This document shows, piece after piece, positions 17,229 through 25,593 of a stretch of DNA of 64,000 nucleotides (within the stretch, counting starts at the first letter, position 1; each line of letters opens with the position of its first letter). Both the position numbers and the translations under genes were made by a program. Source of the stretch: Rhizobium sp. 2MFCol3.1 (lineage in GTDB: Bacteria; Pseudomonadota; Alphaproteobacteria; Rhizobiales; Rhizobiaceae). The stretch is from NCBI RefSeq assembly GCF_000377565.1, contig NZ_KB898355.1, positions 186,001 through 250,000 of the forward strand. Reading direction: 5' to 3'. A model generated the notes under the pieces. It was given only the letters and a program-made list of their open reading frames with translations. It did not search any database and was not told the DNA's origin.

Positions 17229-17519
17229 TTATCGCGGGCCGGTAATCACGAAGTCGTCTGGATGTGTCTCCAGAGTGACGGCCTGCGGATCAACCGCGCG
17301 GACGGCCGAACCGGATGGTCCATCCCAGAACCTTTCCAACATAGTCGATGTCGATTTCGATGGTCCGACGATAAGGGCGGACACTGAGCCATCATCCTCG
17401 TTCCTGACCCAGCCTGTCAGTCCGAGCTGAACCGCTTGGTCGCGCGTCCAGGCGCGATAGCTCACACCCTGGACCTTCCCGGTTATCCTGACATGAAAGG
17501 CAAACAGATCGGGGGTCAT
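17229..17519 (-). CDS. acyP: Acylphosphatase
   Basis: 96 aa, the typical length. The two signature parts are [16 protein letters not shown] (with the catalytic Arg of GVSYR) and [13 protein letters not shown] (with the catalytic Asn of VRN). The enzyme hydrolyses carboxyl-phosphate bonds such as acetyl phosphate or carbamoyl phosphate in the cytoplasm. It is a single gene with no obvious operon partners. Confidence 0.9.
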   Translation of the reverse strand: MTPDLFAFHVRITGKVQGVSYRAWTRDQAVQLGLTGWVRNEDDGSVSALIVGPSKSTSTMLERFWDGPSGSAVRAVDPQAVTLETHPDDFVITGPR

Positions 17520-17739
17520 GTGGACTCCTGATTGAACGCTCGAGCCTATGGTAAACGGCGGTCCAGTTGCCTGGATGCCCCTGGCGAATAGCGCTGAAGG
17601 TTATGCCGGCCCATCCAGGCTTGTCGAGCGTGATGGCCTACGCAGTCTACAGCCTAGCGGCCGCAAGAGGCTACTCAAGATTGGGTGAAACACCGGTCGA
17701 TAGGAGGGGCGTATGACGCAACTGGGGATGTCGAGCGGC

Positions 17740-18417
17740 TTACTTGAAGCCTTCTTCCAGCTGGCACCAGATGGCGAGCAACGGCTGAGAGGTGCATCGT
17801 ATGGCGAATGTCTGGTTCGCCTCGACCGAAAACACCGATCCGGCATCGGCTTTCAGCCACGCTTCGCCATCGATGCATATCTCGGAGGGGCTTAGAAGCA
17901 CGAAGGCCTTGGAACGGGCCTGAACGTTGTCGGGAAAGCGCGTATACGGCTCCATTAGGATCAGGCATATCCGAATGTCCGGACGCGTTTCGATTCCGGA
18001 TGGGCCGACCAGGACGCTATGCGCATGCGCTTTCGAGAAGTTGACGCTCGCAAACGGGCCCGACCGACCGCTTTGCCAAACCACATATCGGCTTAGCTGC
18101 GCGAGTTCGGTCGCCAGGCGTCGAATCGGCAGGCCGGATTTCTGAGCGTGGCGCAAAGCCGTTTCGAACGATTGCTTGCGCTGCGCCGTCTCTTCGAGAT
18201 TGAAGACGCCCGTTCGTTCTGTCCGCTGGAGCACCTTGCCCGCAATGAAGCTCGCCGTCGGGCAGCCGTTCGCCGAGAGCATCACCGAGGCAAAGGCGTT
18301 CAGAAATCCTTGTAAGGCGTCGGGGCGGCGAACGGCGCCGCGTACGACGAGCCTTGCGACCACACCATCCTTCTCCGTCACAAGAAGGTCGGCGGAGTGG
18401 TCGGTTTTCTTGCTCAT
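17740..18417 (-). CDS. Hypothetical protein with degenerate cupin-like C-terminal domain
   Basis: 225 aa from the ATG at 18417 (MSKKTD). The frame stays open further upstream to 18705, but the added part has no recognisable pattern. The C-terminal half (from about residue 150: ILMEPYTRF..., KAFVLLSPSEICIDGEAW, PLLAIWCQLEEG) has the strand rhythm of cupins of the DMSP-lyase type. The His/Glu/Tyr metal ligands expected there are absent, so an enzymatic role of that kind is doubtful. A ligand-sensing or helper role for the divergent aldehyde dehydrogenase is possible but unproven. Confidence 0.5.
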   Translation of the reverse strand: MSKKTDHSADLLVTEKDGVVARLVVRGAVRRPDALQGFLNAFASVMLSANGCPTASFIAGKVLQRTERTGVFNLEETAQRKQSFETALRHAQKSGLPIRRLATELAQLSRYVVWQSGRSGPFASVNFSKAHAHSVLVGPSGIETRPDIRICLILMEPYTRFPDNVQARSKAFVLLSPSEICIDGEAWLKADAGSVFSVEANQTFAIRCTSQPLLAIWCQLEEGFK

Positions 18418-18740
18418 TCTGAGATCCACATGTGGCTGCTTAGGTGATACGGCACCTACAATAAGCCGTGTTAACCGTGATCGCGATCGTGAGGCAAGCC
18501 CAATGCAGGCCTCTGGGTGGTTGCTGGATCGGAAAATCCTGCCGACCGAGCACCTTGAAGCTGTTTGCCTGAGCAGCGGCGAGCCATTCCATTGCTGTGT
18601 AAAGCTCAACTTGAGATCGCCTCCCACAGTCAGTCGTAGTACGGTGTCGACCGGGAGATTTCGAAGGTGCTCAGGGCACGCAGGGGGTCGCAAATCCATA
18701 ATCACCGCGTAGTCCTCGGCGGTATTTCAAGGGAGAATTC
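18418..18740. other. Intergenic region upstream of the aldehyde dehydrogenase
   Basis: 323 bp. A minus-strand frame is open through it in continuation of the cupin-like gene, but no family signal is seen. An inverted repeat TAGGTG...CACCTA lies at 18441-18458, directly upstream of the cupin-like start, and may be an operator. GGGAG before 18741 is the ribosome binding site of the dehydrogenase. Otherwise I see nothing. Confidence 0.35.
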
Positions 18741-20189
18741 ATGTTCGAGCTACAACAACTCATTGGCGGCAAGTTCGTCCCGGCGAAGTCCGGCCGCACG
18801 TATGATCGTATTGATCCCTATACGGGTAAGGTGGCGAGCCGGGCTCCGGCCTCCGGCGTGGAGGATGCAAAGGCGGCGGTGTCGGCCGCCGCCGCCGCAT
18901 TCCCCGGGTGGTCGAAGACTGGGCCGGGCGAACGTCGCGCACTGCTGTTGAAGGCAGCCGACGTGCTGGCCTCGAAGGCCGATGAATTCGCACGCATCAT
19001 GATCGAGGAGACGGGCGGGACCGCTCCATGGGCGGGTTTCAACACCATGCTCGCCGCGGGCATCCTTCGTGAGGCGGCGAGCATGACGACGCAGATCCAG
19101 GGAGAGGTCATTCCCTCGGATAAGCCCGGCACCCTTTCCATGGGCATCCGGCAGGCGGCGGGCGTCTGCCTTGGAATTGCGCCTTGGAATGCGCCGGTCA
19201 TTCTCGGTACGCGGGCGATCGCCATGGCGCTTGCCTGCGGCAATACGGTGATCTTGAAGGCCTCCGAAGCCTGCCCCGGGATCCATTTGCTTATCGGTCG
19301 CTCACTTGTGGAGGCTGGGCTTCCCGATGGTGTGATAAACGTGATTACCAACGCGCCCGAAGACGCCGCGCAGATCGTGGAGGCTTTGATCGCCGCGCCG
19401 GAGGTGCGCCGCGTAAACTTCACCGGATCGACGAAAGTGGGCCGGATCATCGGCGAGCTTTGCGGGCGCCATATCAAGCCTGCGCTGCTTGAACTGGGAG
19501 GCAAGGCGCCGTTCATCGTATTGGACGATGCCGATATCGACGCGGCGGTGAATGGGGCAATCTTCGGTGCATTCGCGAACATGGGCCAGATCTGCATGTC
19601 GACCGAACGCATTATCGTTGACGAGAAAATAGCGGACGAGTTCGTTGAGAAGCTGGCTGCACGTGCAAGCGAGCTGCCCGCCGGCGACCCGCGAGGCCAG
19701 GTCGTTCTCGGCTCACTCGTCACTCCGCAGGCGGCGGCGAAGATGGAGGCGTTTATCGCGGACGGTCTCGACAAGGGTGCCAAGTTGGTCGCGGGTGGAA
19801 AGCGGGAGGGTTCTGTCGTCGAGGCGACGCTTCTCGATCATGTGAAGCCGGGCATGCGCAGCTTCGACGAGGAGTCGTTCGGCCCCGTGAAGCCGATCAT
19901 TCGGGTCAAGAGCGAAGCCGAGGCGATCAGGATCGCCAATGAATCCGAGTATGGCCTGTCGTCATCGGTCTATAGCCGCGATGTGCAGCGTGCGCTGGCC
20001 GTCGCGGCGCAGATCCAATCAGGCATATGCCATATCAACGGCCCGACCGTTCACGATGAGGCGCAGATGCCGTTCGGAGGCGTCAAGAACTCGGGCTATG
20101 GTCGATTTGGCGGCAAGGCTGCGATCAGCGAGTTCACGGATCTTCGCTGGATCACGATCGAGGACCCACACCAGCACTATCCATTCTGA
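18741..20189 (+). CDS. NAD(P)-dependent aldehyde dehydrogenase, salicylaldehyde/vanillin dehydrogenase type
   Basis: 482 aa. It oxidises an aldehyde to the acid in the cytoplasm. Motifs are the Asn of APWNAPVILG, the cofactor loop FTGSTKVG, catalytic Glu in LELGGKAPF, and catalytic Cys in FANMGQICMSTERI (about residue 286). Wording around the active site is closest to salicylaldehyde and vanillin dehydrogenases, so an aromatic aldehyde is the best guess. GGGAG precedes the ATG. It stands alone, divergent from the cupin-like gene. Confidence 0.88.
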   Translation: MFELQQLIGGKFVPAKSGRTYDRIDPYTGKVASRAPASGVEDAKAAVSAAAAAFPGWSKTGPGERRALLLKAADVLASKADEFARIMIEETGGTAPWAGFNTMLAAGILREAASMTTQIQGEVIPSDKPGTLSMGIRQAAGVCLGIAPWNAPVILGTRAIAMALACGNTVILKASEACPGIHLLIGRSLVEAGLPDGVINVITNAPEDAAQIVEALIAAPEVRRVNFTGSTKVGRIIGELCGRHIKPALLELGGKAPFIVLDDADIDAAVNGAIFGAFANMGQICMSTERIIVDEKIADEFVEKLAARASELPAGDPRGQVVLGSLVTPQAAAKMEAFIADGLDKGAKLVAGGKREGSVVEATLLDHVKPGMRSFDEESFGPVKPIIRVKSEAEAIRIANESEYGLSSSVYSRDVQRALAVAAQIQSGICHINGPTVHDEAQMPFGGVKNSGYGRFGGKAAISEFTDLRWITIEDPHQHYPF

Positions 20190-20203
20190 GGTTCGGGCAG
20201 GAT

Positions 20204-20842
20204 TTAGCGGAGCAGTCCATCGATGTCGAATTCCGCCCAGCCACGCAGGGCGGTCGCGGCCTCGTCCGGTTCTTCGCCTTGAGCCTTCTTGGCTTTGCCG
20301 GCTTTCTTCAGGGACCGCGTCAGCTTGGCGTTGTATGCCGCCTTTCGACGGTTCTCCGCTTTCGCGGCGGCATCTTCTTCTCGCCATTCCTCAACGAGCC
20401 CACGGTCAAGAATGTCTTCGACGACCTTGGGATCGAAGACATGGAAGGTGATCCTTCGGGCGCGGCCATTCAATCGGACGGTTCGAGTTCCCGTACTCGG
20501 CAACCGGCCGTCGGACAGCCAGCGATGACGCTCGCTCGTCTTGATGGTCAGAATGTCCTCTATCTCGCGCGGGATCACGGGCAGGGTTTCCGCCTGCTGC
20601 ATGACGTCCGCGATGACGGCAGCAGCGGCGCGAAATTCCGCCTTTGCGGTGGCCGGCATCACCAAGGTGAGTTCAACGCCGTCGAGGTCGAGCGCCTTCT
20701 TGACCGCGGTCGGCAACCGCGCCCGCATCTCCAGAAGAATGCCTTTGGCTCGTACCGACGAGCCCAGCGTCGCCGATGGCGGCAACACCCACGTCTTGAG
20801 CAACTCTACTTCGTTCTTTTCGGTCTTCGGCATCGCCGGCAA
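20204..20842 (-). CDS. Hypothetical protein with a TSERHRWLSDGRLP-type DNA-binding-like motif
   Basis: 212 aa, no signal peptide or membrane segment. The middle (about 103-140) has IKTSERHRWLSDGRLPSTGTRTVRL, a pattern resembling a short HTH/wing used for DNA or RNA contact. A Lys/Ala-rich helical part follows (KKAGKAKKAQ). I do not recognise the family. It converges with the aldehyde dehydrogenase gene, 14 bp between stops. Confidence 0.55.
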   Translation of the reverse strand: MPAMPKTEKNEVELLKTWVLPPSATLGSSVRAKGILLEMRARLPTAVKKALDLDGVELTLVMPATAKAEFRAAAAVIADVMQQAETLPVIPREIEDILTIKTSERHRWLSDGRLPSTGTRTVRLNGRARRITFHVFDPKVVEDILDRGLVEEWREEDAAAKAENRRKAAYNAKLTRSLKKAGKAKKAQGEEPDEAATALRGWAEFDIDGLLR

Positions 20843-20976
20843 AGATGGGGGGATGGCCTGCCGCCGTCAAGCACTGACTATGAGCGCGGTCCGATCGACG
20901 GACCTTGTCATGTCCATCAAAATCGTCCTCCACGATTTGATGTTTCTCTATCCGCGGTTCCGGTAGCAGGCGCCAA

Positions 20977-21231
20977 ATGTCTTTGGTTGCCATGTCCGAA
21001 CTATCTGATCCACTGCGGGACTATATGCGTGTCGTGCGCATACTCAACATCTACAAGCGGCGCTTGATCCTGCTGTCGGACAAGGTCGCTAAGACCTCCG
21101 GGTCGAGGAAGATTTTCCATGTCGGGCGGCTTAGGGCAGTGCAAGATGAGATCGCCGCGCTTCTCGATGAGGGCGATCGGCATCTCGCGAGGCTTCGCGA
21201 TGCCTGGCTCCGGCAACGCGACCAAACCTAG
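20977..21231 (+). CDS. Small hypothetical helical protein
   Basis: 84 aa (an internal start at 20992 would give 79). Strongly charged and probably coiled: YMRVVRILNIYKRRLILLSDKVAK and a C-terminal DEIAALLDEGDRHLARLRDAWLRQR. Composition looks coding, but I know no family. It lies divergent from the preceding hypothetical and convergent with the HTH gene at 21260. Confidence 0.45.
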   Translation: MSLVAMSELSDPLRDYMRVVRILNIYKRRLILLSDKVAKTSGSRKIFHVGRLRAVQDEIAALLDEGDRHLARLRDAWLRQRDQT

Positions 21232-21259
21232 CGCAATCAACCAGCGCCGCTCGGCACCG

Positions 21260-21706
21260 TCATCGCCTTCCTGACTGCAACTGCAGCCTCAGCGACGCGA
21301 GCGCCCGCTCAGTTTCATCGATCTTGCCGAGAACGAGGGCCTCCTGCCTCCGATCCAGGCCGCCGCCGGCTATGGCAGCATCAATGATCTCAAGCACGTC
21401 GGCAGCGCCGATGACAACTTTGGTCGCACCTCTTTCGACTGCCGGTTCCGGTTCCCCTGGTCGGGGTCGTTCCGCTGCCAGGAACGGCGTGCCGTCCAAC
21501 AGATAGTTCAGGAGCCGTGGATCCGGCACCACTCTGACAAGGTCGCGGACTTCGTCGGGAGAAAAACATGTTCTCACGATCAGTCGGGAATGCAGGGTGG
21601 CATAGCTCATTCCGAGAGCCCGGGCGGCGTCTTCCACCCGAGGCCGTTTCTCGACCACGAGGATCGTATAGACGATGTTTGCGAAATCCTGACCACGATC
21701 TCCCAT
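21260..21706 (-). CDS. Putative HTH DNA-binding protein (phage CII-like)
   Basis: 148 aa from the ATG at 21706, chosen because GAGGGGGA directly precedes it. Residues about 12-65 (YTILVVEKRPRVEDAARALGMSYATLHSRL... FSPDEVRDLV) form a helix-turn-helix followed by PDPRLLNYLLDG, the layout of phage CII-type regulators found in Rhizobiales genomes. The C-terminal part is an Ala/Leu-rich coil. A 20-bp near-palindrome (21722-21741) lies just upstream, consistent with autoregulation. Confidence 0.6.
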   Translation of the reverse strand: MGDRGQDFANIVYTILVVEKRPRVEDAARALGMSYATLHSRLIVRTCFSPDEVRDLVRVVPDPRLLNYLLDGTPFLAAERPRPGEPEPAVERGATKVVIGAADVLEIIDAAIAGGGLDRRQEALVLGKIDETERALASLRLQLQSGRR

Positions 21707-21721
21707 CACTCCCCCTCGGTG

Positions 21722-21741
21722 AAAACGCATGCGTGCGTTTT
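21722..21741. promoter_or_regulatory. Inverted repeat upstream of the CII-like gene
   Basis: Arms AAAACGCA and TGCGTTTT around a TGCG centre. It ends 16 bp from the start codon on the minus strand, the place where an autorepressor would bind. Confidence 0.5.
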
Positions 21742-21941
21742 GATGGCGCTGTCATTGCCTGAAGAGTATGACCCGTTTGCCTGTCGGAAGCACCCCATTC
21801 GACGGGACGATGCCGTCTGCCTTTCCTAACGAGGCAGGCGGCAGGCAGTCTGGCTAAATTCAGCCGCGACTGCAAAAGCCACTTGCGCGGACTGCCTCAG
21901 AGTTGACCATCGAAAGTCATGCGGCTGCGATGTGCCGCAGC

Positions 21942-22214
21942 CTAGTCACCCACGCGTTGCTGGTCGTGATTGGCGCAAACGGCTATCTTGCCATCCTCCA
22001 GAGTGACGAAATTGACACCGCCGCTTTCCAGCGCGATTTTCAACTGAGCCGCTGTTGCGCGATGGACATCGTGGCGCCCGCCCTCGTAGTCGCGAACCGT
22101 GCTTCGCGACACGCCGGCTCGTTCCGACAGTTCGACCTGTGTCCAGTCCAGAAGGCCGCGGGCCGCTCGACAGAGAGCCGGTGACAAAATCTTATGGTCG
22201 TAAGCTTGACCCAT
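21942..22214 (-). CDS. XRE-family helix-turn-helix regulator
   Basis: 90 aa. The HTH_3 domain covers residues about 10-62: LCRAARGLLDWTQVELSERAGVSRSTVRDYEGG, with the recognition helix SRSTVRDYE. A short tail with VTLEDGKIAV resembles small rhizobial XRE proteins. It is divergent from the mrp operon (122 bp apart) and may or may not control it. Confidence 0.8.
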   Translation of the reverse strand: MGQAYDHKILSPALCRAARGLLDWTQVELSERAGVSRSTVRDYEGGRHDVHRATAAQLKIALESGGVNFVTLEDGKIAVCANHDQQRVGD

Positions 22215-22236
22215 GTTCGACTATCGCCCATATTGG

Positions 22237-22265
22237 TTGACATAGATCATATAGGCTAATTTTAA
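22237..22265 (+). promoter_or_regulatory. Possible promoter of the mrp operon
   Basis: TTGACA at 22237-22242 is followed, 17 bp later, by the weak -10 TTTTAA inside an AT-rich stretch. It lies about 70 bp upstream of the mrpA start. The -10 is poor, so this is tentative. Confidence 0.35.
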
Positions 22266-22336
22266 AGAGATTTCTAGGTGGATGTAGAATGTGCTCCACT
22301 TGGTCATAATGACAAGAAAAGGATCGACGCCTTGGG

Positions 22337-25258
22337 ATGACCGCCGGACCGTTCATGCTCGTTGCACTGCTGCTTCTTCCGTTCGTGGGAAGCATCCTGT
22401 CGGTCTTTTTCCTGAGAACGGCATCGCGTCGCCTGCCTGCCGGCCTCGCTGGTTTCGTCGTCCTCCTCGCCCTTCTGATCAATGCCAGTCTCTACCCGCA
22501 GGTGTCTGATGGGGGCGTGATTCGCTTCAATGCGGAATGGCTGCCGCAGCTCGGGCTTGATCTGACGCTGCGCATGGATGCCTTTGCATGGATTTTCACC
22601 ATGCTGATCACCTCCATCGGCTTTCTGGTGATCCTCTACGCCCGCTACTACATGTCGGAAGACGATCCGGTCCCGCGGTTCTTCTCGTTCCTGCTTGCAT
22701 TCATGGGTGCAATGGTCGGCATTGTCATTTCAGGCAATGTCATCCTGCTGTCGGTGTTCTGGGAACTGACGAGCATCTTCTCGTTCCTGCTGATCAGCTA
22801 CTGGCACAACAATGCCGCCGCACGCGATGGCGCGCGAATGGCGCTGACGATCACCGGGATCGGCGGCTTCTGCCTGTTGATCGGTCTGATCCTGCTCGGC
22901 AAGATCGTCGGCAGCTACGATCTGGACAAGATCCTGAACTCCGGCGACCTGATCCGAAATCATAGCCTCTATGTGCCCGCGCTGATCTTCATTCTGCTTG
23001 GAGCGTTGACGAAGAGCGCCCAGTTTCCGTTCCATTTCTGGCTGCCGAACGCCATGTCGGCGCCAACGCCCGTGTCGGCGTTCCTGCATTCGGCGACAAT
23101 GGTGAAGGCGGGCGTCTTCCTGCTCGTGCGTTTCTGGCCCGTCTTGTCGGGAACCTATGAGTGGTTCTGGATCCTCGGCGCCGCGGGCATGATCACCTTG
23201 CTGCTGGGCGCCTACTTCGCGATATTCCAGCGCGATCTGAAAGGGCTGCTAGCCTATTCGACGATCAGTCATCTCGGCTTGATCACCACATTGCTGAGCC
23301 TCGGAAGCCCGCTGGCAACGGTGGCGGCGATTTTCCACATGCTCAATCACGCGACGTTCAAGGCGTCGCTATTCATGGCGGCTGGTATCATCGACCACGA
23401 GACCGGGACGCGCGACATGCGCAAGCTGAGCGGCTTGTACCGGTTCATGCCGATCACGGCGACGCTTGCCGTCGTCGCCAGCGCCGCCATGGCGGGCGTG
23501 CCGCTGTTGAACGGGTTTCTTTCGAAAGAGATGTTCTTCGCGGAAGCGGTCGAGACCCATGCCGATTCCATCCTCGACAGAATTCTACCCTATGTCGCGA
23601 CCCTCGCCAGCGCCTTCAGCGTTGCCTACTCCCTGCGCTTCATTCACACCGTCTTCTTCGGCCCCCCGCCGACAGACCTGCCGATCGCGCATCCGCACGA
23701 ACCGCCGCGCTGGATGCGCTTCCCGATCGAGTTCCTCGTCGTGTTGTGCCTGGTTGTCGGTATCGTTCCGGCACTCTCGATCGGACCGTTTCTTCATAGC
23801 GCCGTGATCAGCGTTCTGAGAGACGACACGCCTGAGTACAGCCTCTCGCTGTGGCACGGGATCAATCTCCCGCTGATCATGAGCGTCATCGCGCTGATCG
23901 CCGGAACCGCGATCTATTGGGCGTTGAAAGGTTATCTGTCTCGCTGCGATGATGGCCCGCCCTTTATCCGGCGGCTGAAGGGCCAGCGCATTTTTGAGCG
24001 AATCCTCGTGGAAGTCTCCTGGCGCTGGGCGCGCGTTGCCGAGCGGCGCTTGGGAACACGCAAGCTGCAGCCGCAATTGCGGTGGCTGGTGGTTGCCGGC
24101 CTTCTGGCTGGCGCCCTGCCGCTCTATCTCCGCGGTTTCGAGCATCGCCCGTTTGTCTATTCCGGCGTTGATCCCGTCTTCACCGCGCTCTGGGTGATCG
24201 GGGTGTGCCTGGCGATCGGCACCGCCTATACAGCCAAATACCACCGACTGGCCGCGCTGGTCATGCTCGGCGGTGTCGGCCTCATCGTGTGCACCACCTT
24301 CGTATGGCTTTCCGCACCCGATCTTGCCATCACCCAGCTGCTGGTCGAGATCGTCACCACCGTTCTCATCCTCTTGGGACTGCGGTGGCTGCCGAAGCGG
24401 TCCGAAGACATTCGTGAATCCATGACGATCCGCGCCCGGTTCCGCCGCTTCCGCGACTTCGCGCTTGCGGTCCTCTGCGGCGTCGCCATGTCGGCCATCG
24501 CTTATGCCGTGATGACGATGCCGGTGCCCGACGCGATCGCCAACTATTTCCTCGAACATGCATATTCGCTCGGCGGTGGACGAAACGTCGTCAATGTGAT
24601 CCTCGTGGATTTCCGCGGCTTCGACACGCTGGGCGAAATCGCGGTGCTTGGCGTCGTCTCGCTCACCGTCTACGGTTTGCTGCGTCGTTTCCGCCCGGCT
24701 GAAGACAGCATGGGGATGCCGGAGCAGCAGCAGGTGCAAAACCGCTTCGACGAGGAGCGGCCGGAGCGCTCGGCTGGCGACACGGTGCGCGACTATCTGC
24801 TCGTGCCATCCGTCATCATGCAGTGGATGTTCCCCGTGATCATCACCTTCTCCGTCTACCTCTTCATGCGCGGGCATGACCTGCCGGGCGGCGGGTTCTC
24901 GGCGGGATTGACGCTCTCGATCGCCTTCCTGCTGCAGTATCTCGCCGGCGGCACGCGCTGGGCGGAGGACCGCATCCGCATTCTGCCGCTGCGCTGGATG
25001 GGGGCGGGGCTGTTGACGGCGGTGCTGACGGGTGCCGGCGCATGGTTGCTCGGCTATCCGTTCTTGACCTCGCACTCCCGCTATCTCGAGCTGCCCCTCA
25101 TCGGCAAAGTACCGGCAGCGACGGCGCTGCTCTTCGATCTCGGCGTCTTCTCCCTGGTTGTCGGATCGACCGTGCTGATCCTTGTCGCCCTTGCCCACCA
25201 ATCGCTGCGGATCAATCGCCTGCGCACGATCGAAGCGGCCAAATCGGAGGAGCGGTGA
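22337..25258 (+). CDS. mrpA/phaAB: Monovalent cation/H+ antiporter subunit A with fused subunit B (PhaAB/MrpAB type)
   Basis: 973 aa polytopic membrane protein. The N-terminal two thirds resemble NuoL/MrpA (YARYYMSEDD, FWELTSIFSFLLI, HFWLPNAMSAPTPVSAFLHSATMVKAG with the conserved Lys, LLNGFLSKEMFF). This is followed by a MrpA C-terminal part. The last about 150 residues (LVPSVIMQWMFPVII... GHDLPGGGFSAGL) are the MnhB domain, so A and B are one polypeptide, as in rhizobial pha systems. The complex exchanges Na+ or K+ for protons and supports salt and alkaline tolerance. The next gene starts at the stop codon (TGATG). Confidence 0.95.
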   Translation: MTAGPFMLVALLLLPFVGSILSVFFLRTASRRLPAGLAGFVVLLALLINASLYPQVSDGGVIRFNAEWLPQLGLDLTLRMDAFAWIFTMLITSIGFLVILYARYYMSEDDPVPRFFSFLLAFMGAMVGIVISGNVILLSVFWELTSIFSFLLISYWHNNAAARDGARMALTITGIGGFCLLIGLILLGKIVGSYDLDKILNSGDLIRNHSLYVPALIFILLGALTKSAQFPFHFWLPNAMSAPTPVSAFLHSATMVKAGVFLLVRFWPVLSGTYEWFWILGAAGMITLLLGAYFAIFQRDLKGLLAYSTISHLGLITTLLSLGSPLATVAAIFHMLNHATFKASLFMAAGIIDHETGTRDMRKLSGLYRFMPITATLAVVASAAMAGVPLLNGFLSKEMFFAEAVETHADSILDRILPYVATLASAFSVAYSLRFIHTVFFGPPPTDLPIAHPHEPPRWMRFPIEFLVVLCLVVGIVPALSIGPFLHSAVISVLRDDTPEYSLSLWHGINLPLIMSVIALIAGTAIYWALKGYLSRCDDGPPFIRRLKGQRIFERILVEVSWRWARVAERRLGTRKLQPQLRWLVVAGLLAGALPLYLRGFEHRPFVYSGVDPVFTALWVIGVCLAIGTAYTAKYHRLAALVMLGGVGLIVCTTFVWLSAPDLAITQLLVEIVTTVLILLGLRWLPKRSEDIRESMTIRARFRRFRDFALAVLCGVAMSAIAYAVMTMPVPDAIANYFLEHAYSLGGGRNVVNVILVDFRGFDTLGEIAVLGVVSLTVYGLLRRFRPAEDSMGMPEQQQVQNRFDEERPERSAGDTVRDYLLVPSVIMQWMFPVIITFSVYLFMRGHDLPGGGFSAGLTLSIAFLLQYLAGGTRWAEDRIRILPLRWMGAGLLTAVLTGAGAWLLGYPFLTSHSRYLELPLIGKVPAATALLFDLGVFSLVVGSTVLILVALAHQSLRINRLRTIEAAKSEER

Positions 25259-25593
25259 TGGAACTGGTTCTGTCAATCGCCATCGGCATCATGACGAGCT
25301 GCGGGGTCTGGCTTATCCTGCGCCCGCGCACCTATCAGGTGATCATCGGGCTCTCGCTGCTCTCCTACGCCGTCAACCTGTTCATCTTCGGCGTCGGCGG
25401 CGTGAAGGCCAACGTGCCGCCGATCTTGGGCAATGACGATCCGTCCATTCTCGCCGATCCTGTACCGCAGGCCCTGGTGCTGACCGCCATCGTCATCGGC
25501 TTTGCGACCACGGCGCTGTTTCTCGTGGTCCTCCTGGCGTCGCGCGGACTGACGGGCAGCGACCATGTCGATGGAAGGAACGAGCCGAAATGA
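25258..25593 (+). CDS. mrpC/phaC: Cation/H+ antiporter subunit C
   Basis: 111 aa with three membrane segments, homologous to NuoK. Recognisable are GVWLILRPRTYQVIIGLSLLSYAVNLFIF and DPVPQALVLTAIVIGFATTALFL. The start overlaps the A-subunit stop by one base, and the stop overlaps the D gene by 4 bp. Confidence 0.95.
   Translation: MELVLSIAIGIMTSCGVWLILRPRTYQVIIGLSLLSYAVNLFIFGVGGVKANVPPILGNDDPSILADPVPQALVLTAIVIGFATTALFLVVLLASRGLTGSDHVDGRNEPK

Noticed and set aside
18418..18705. N-terminal extension of the cupin-like protein
   Set aside because: The frame is open but the added 96 residues look random, and an inverted repeat (18441-18458) suggests promoter DNA. An internal start was used.
23585..25276. 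563-codon minus-strand frame opposite mrpA
   Set aside because: It is rich in Gln, His, Arg and Asp with no hydrophobic or domain pattern. The plus strand is an unmistakable antiporter subunit.
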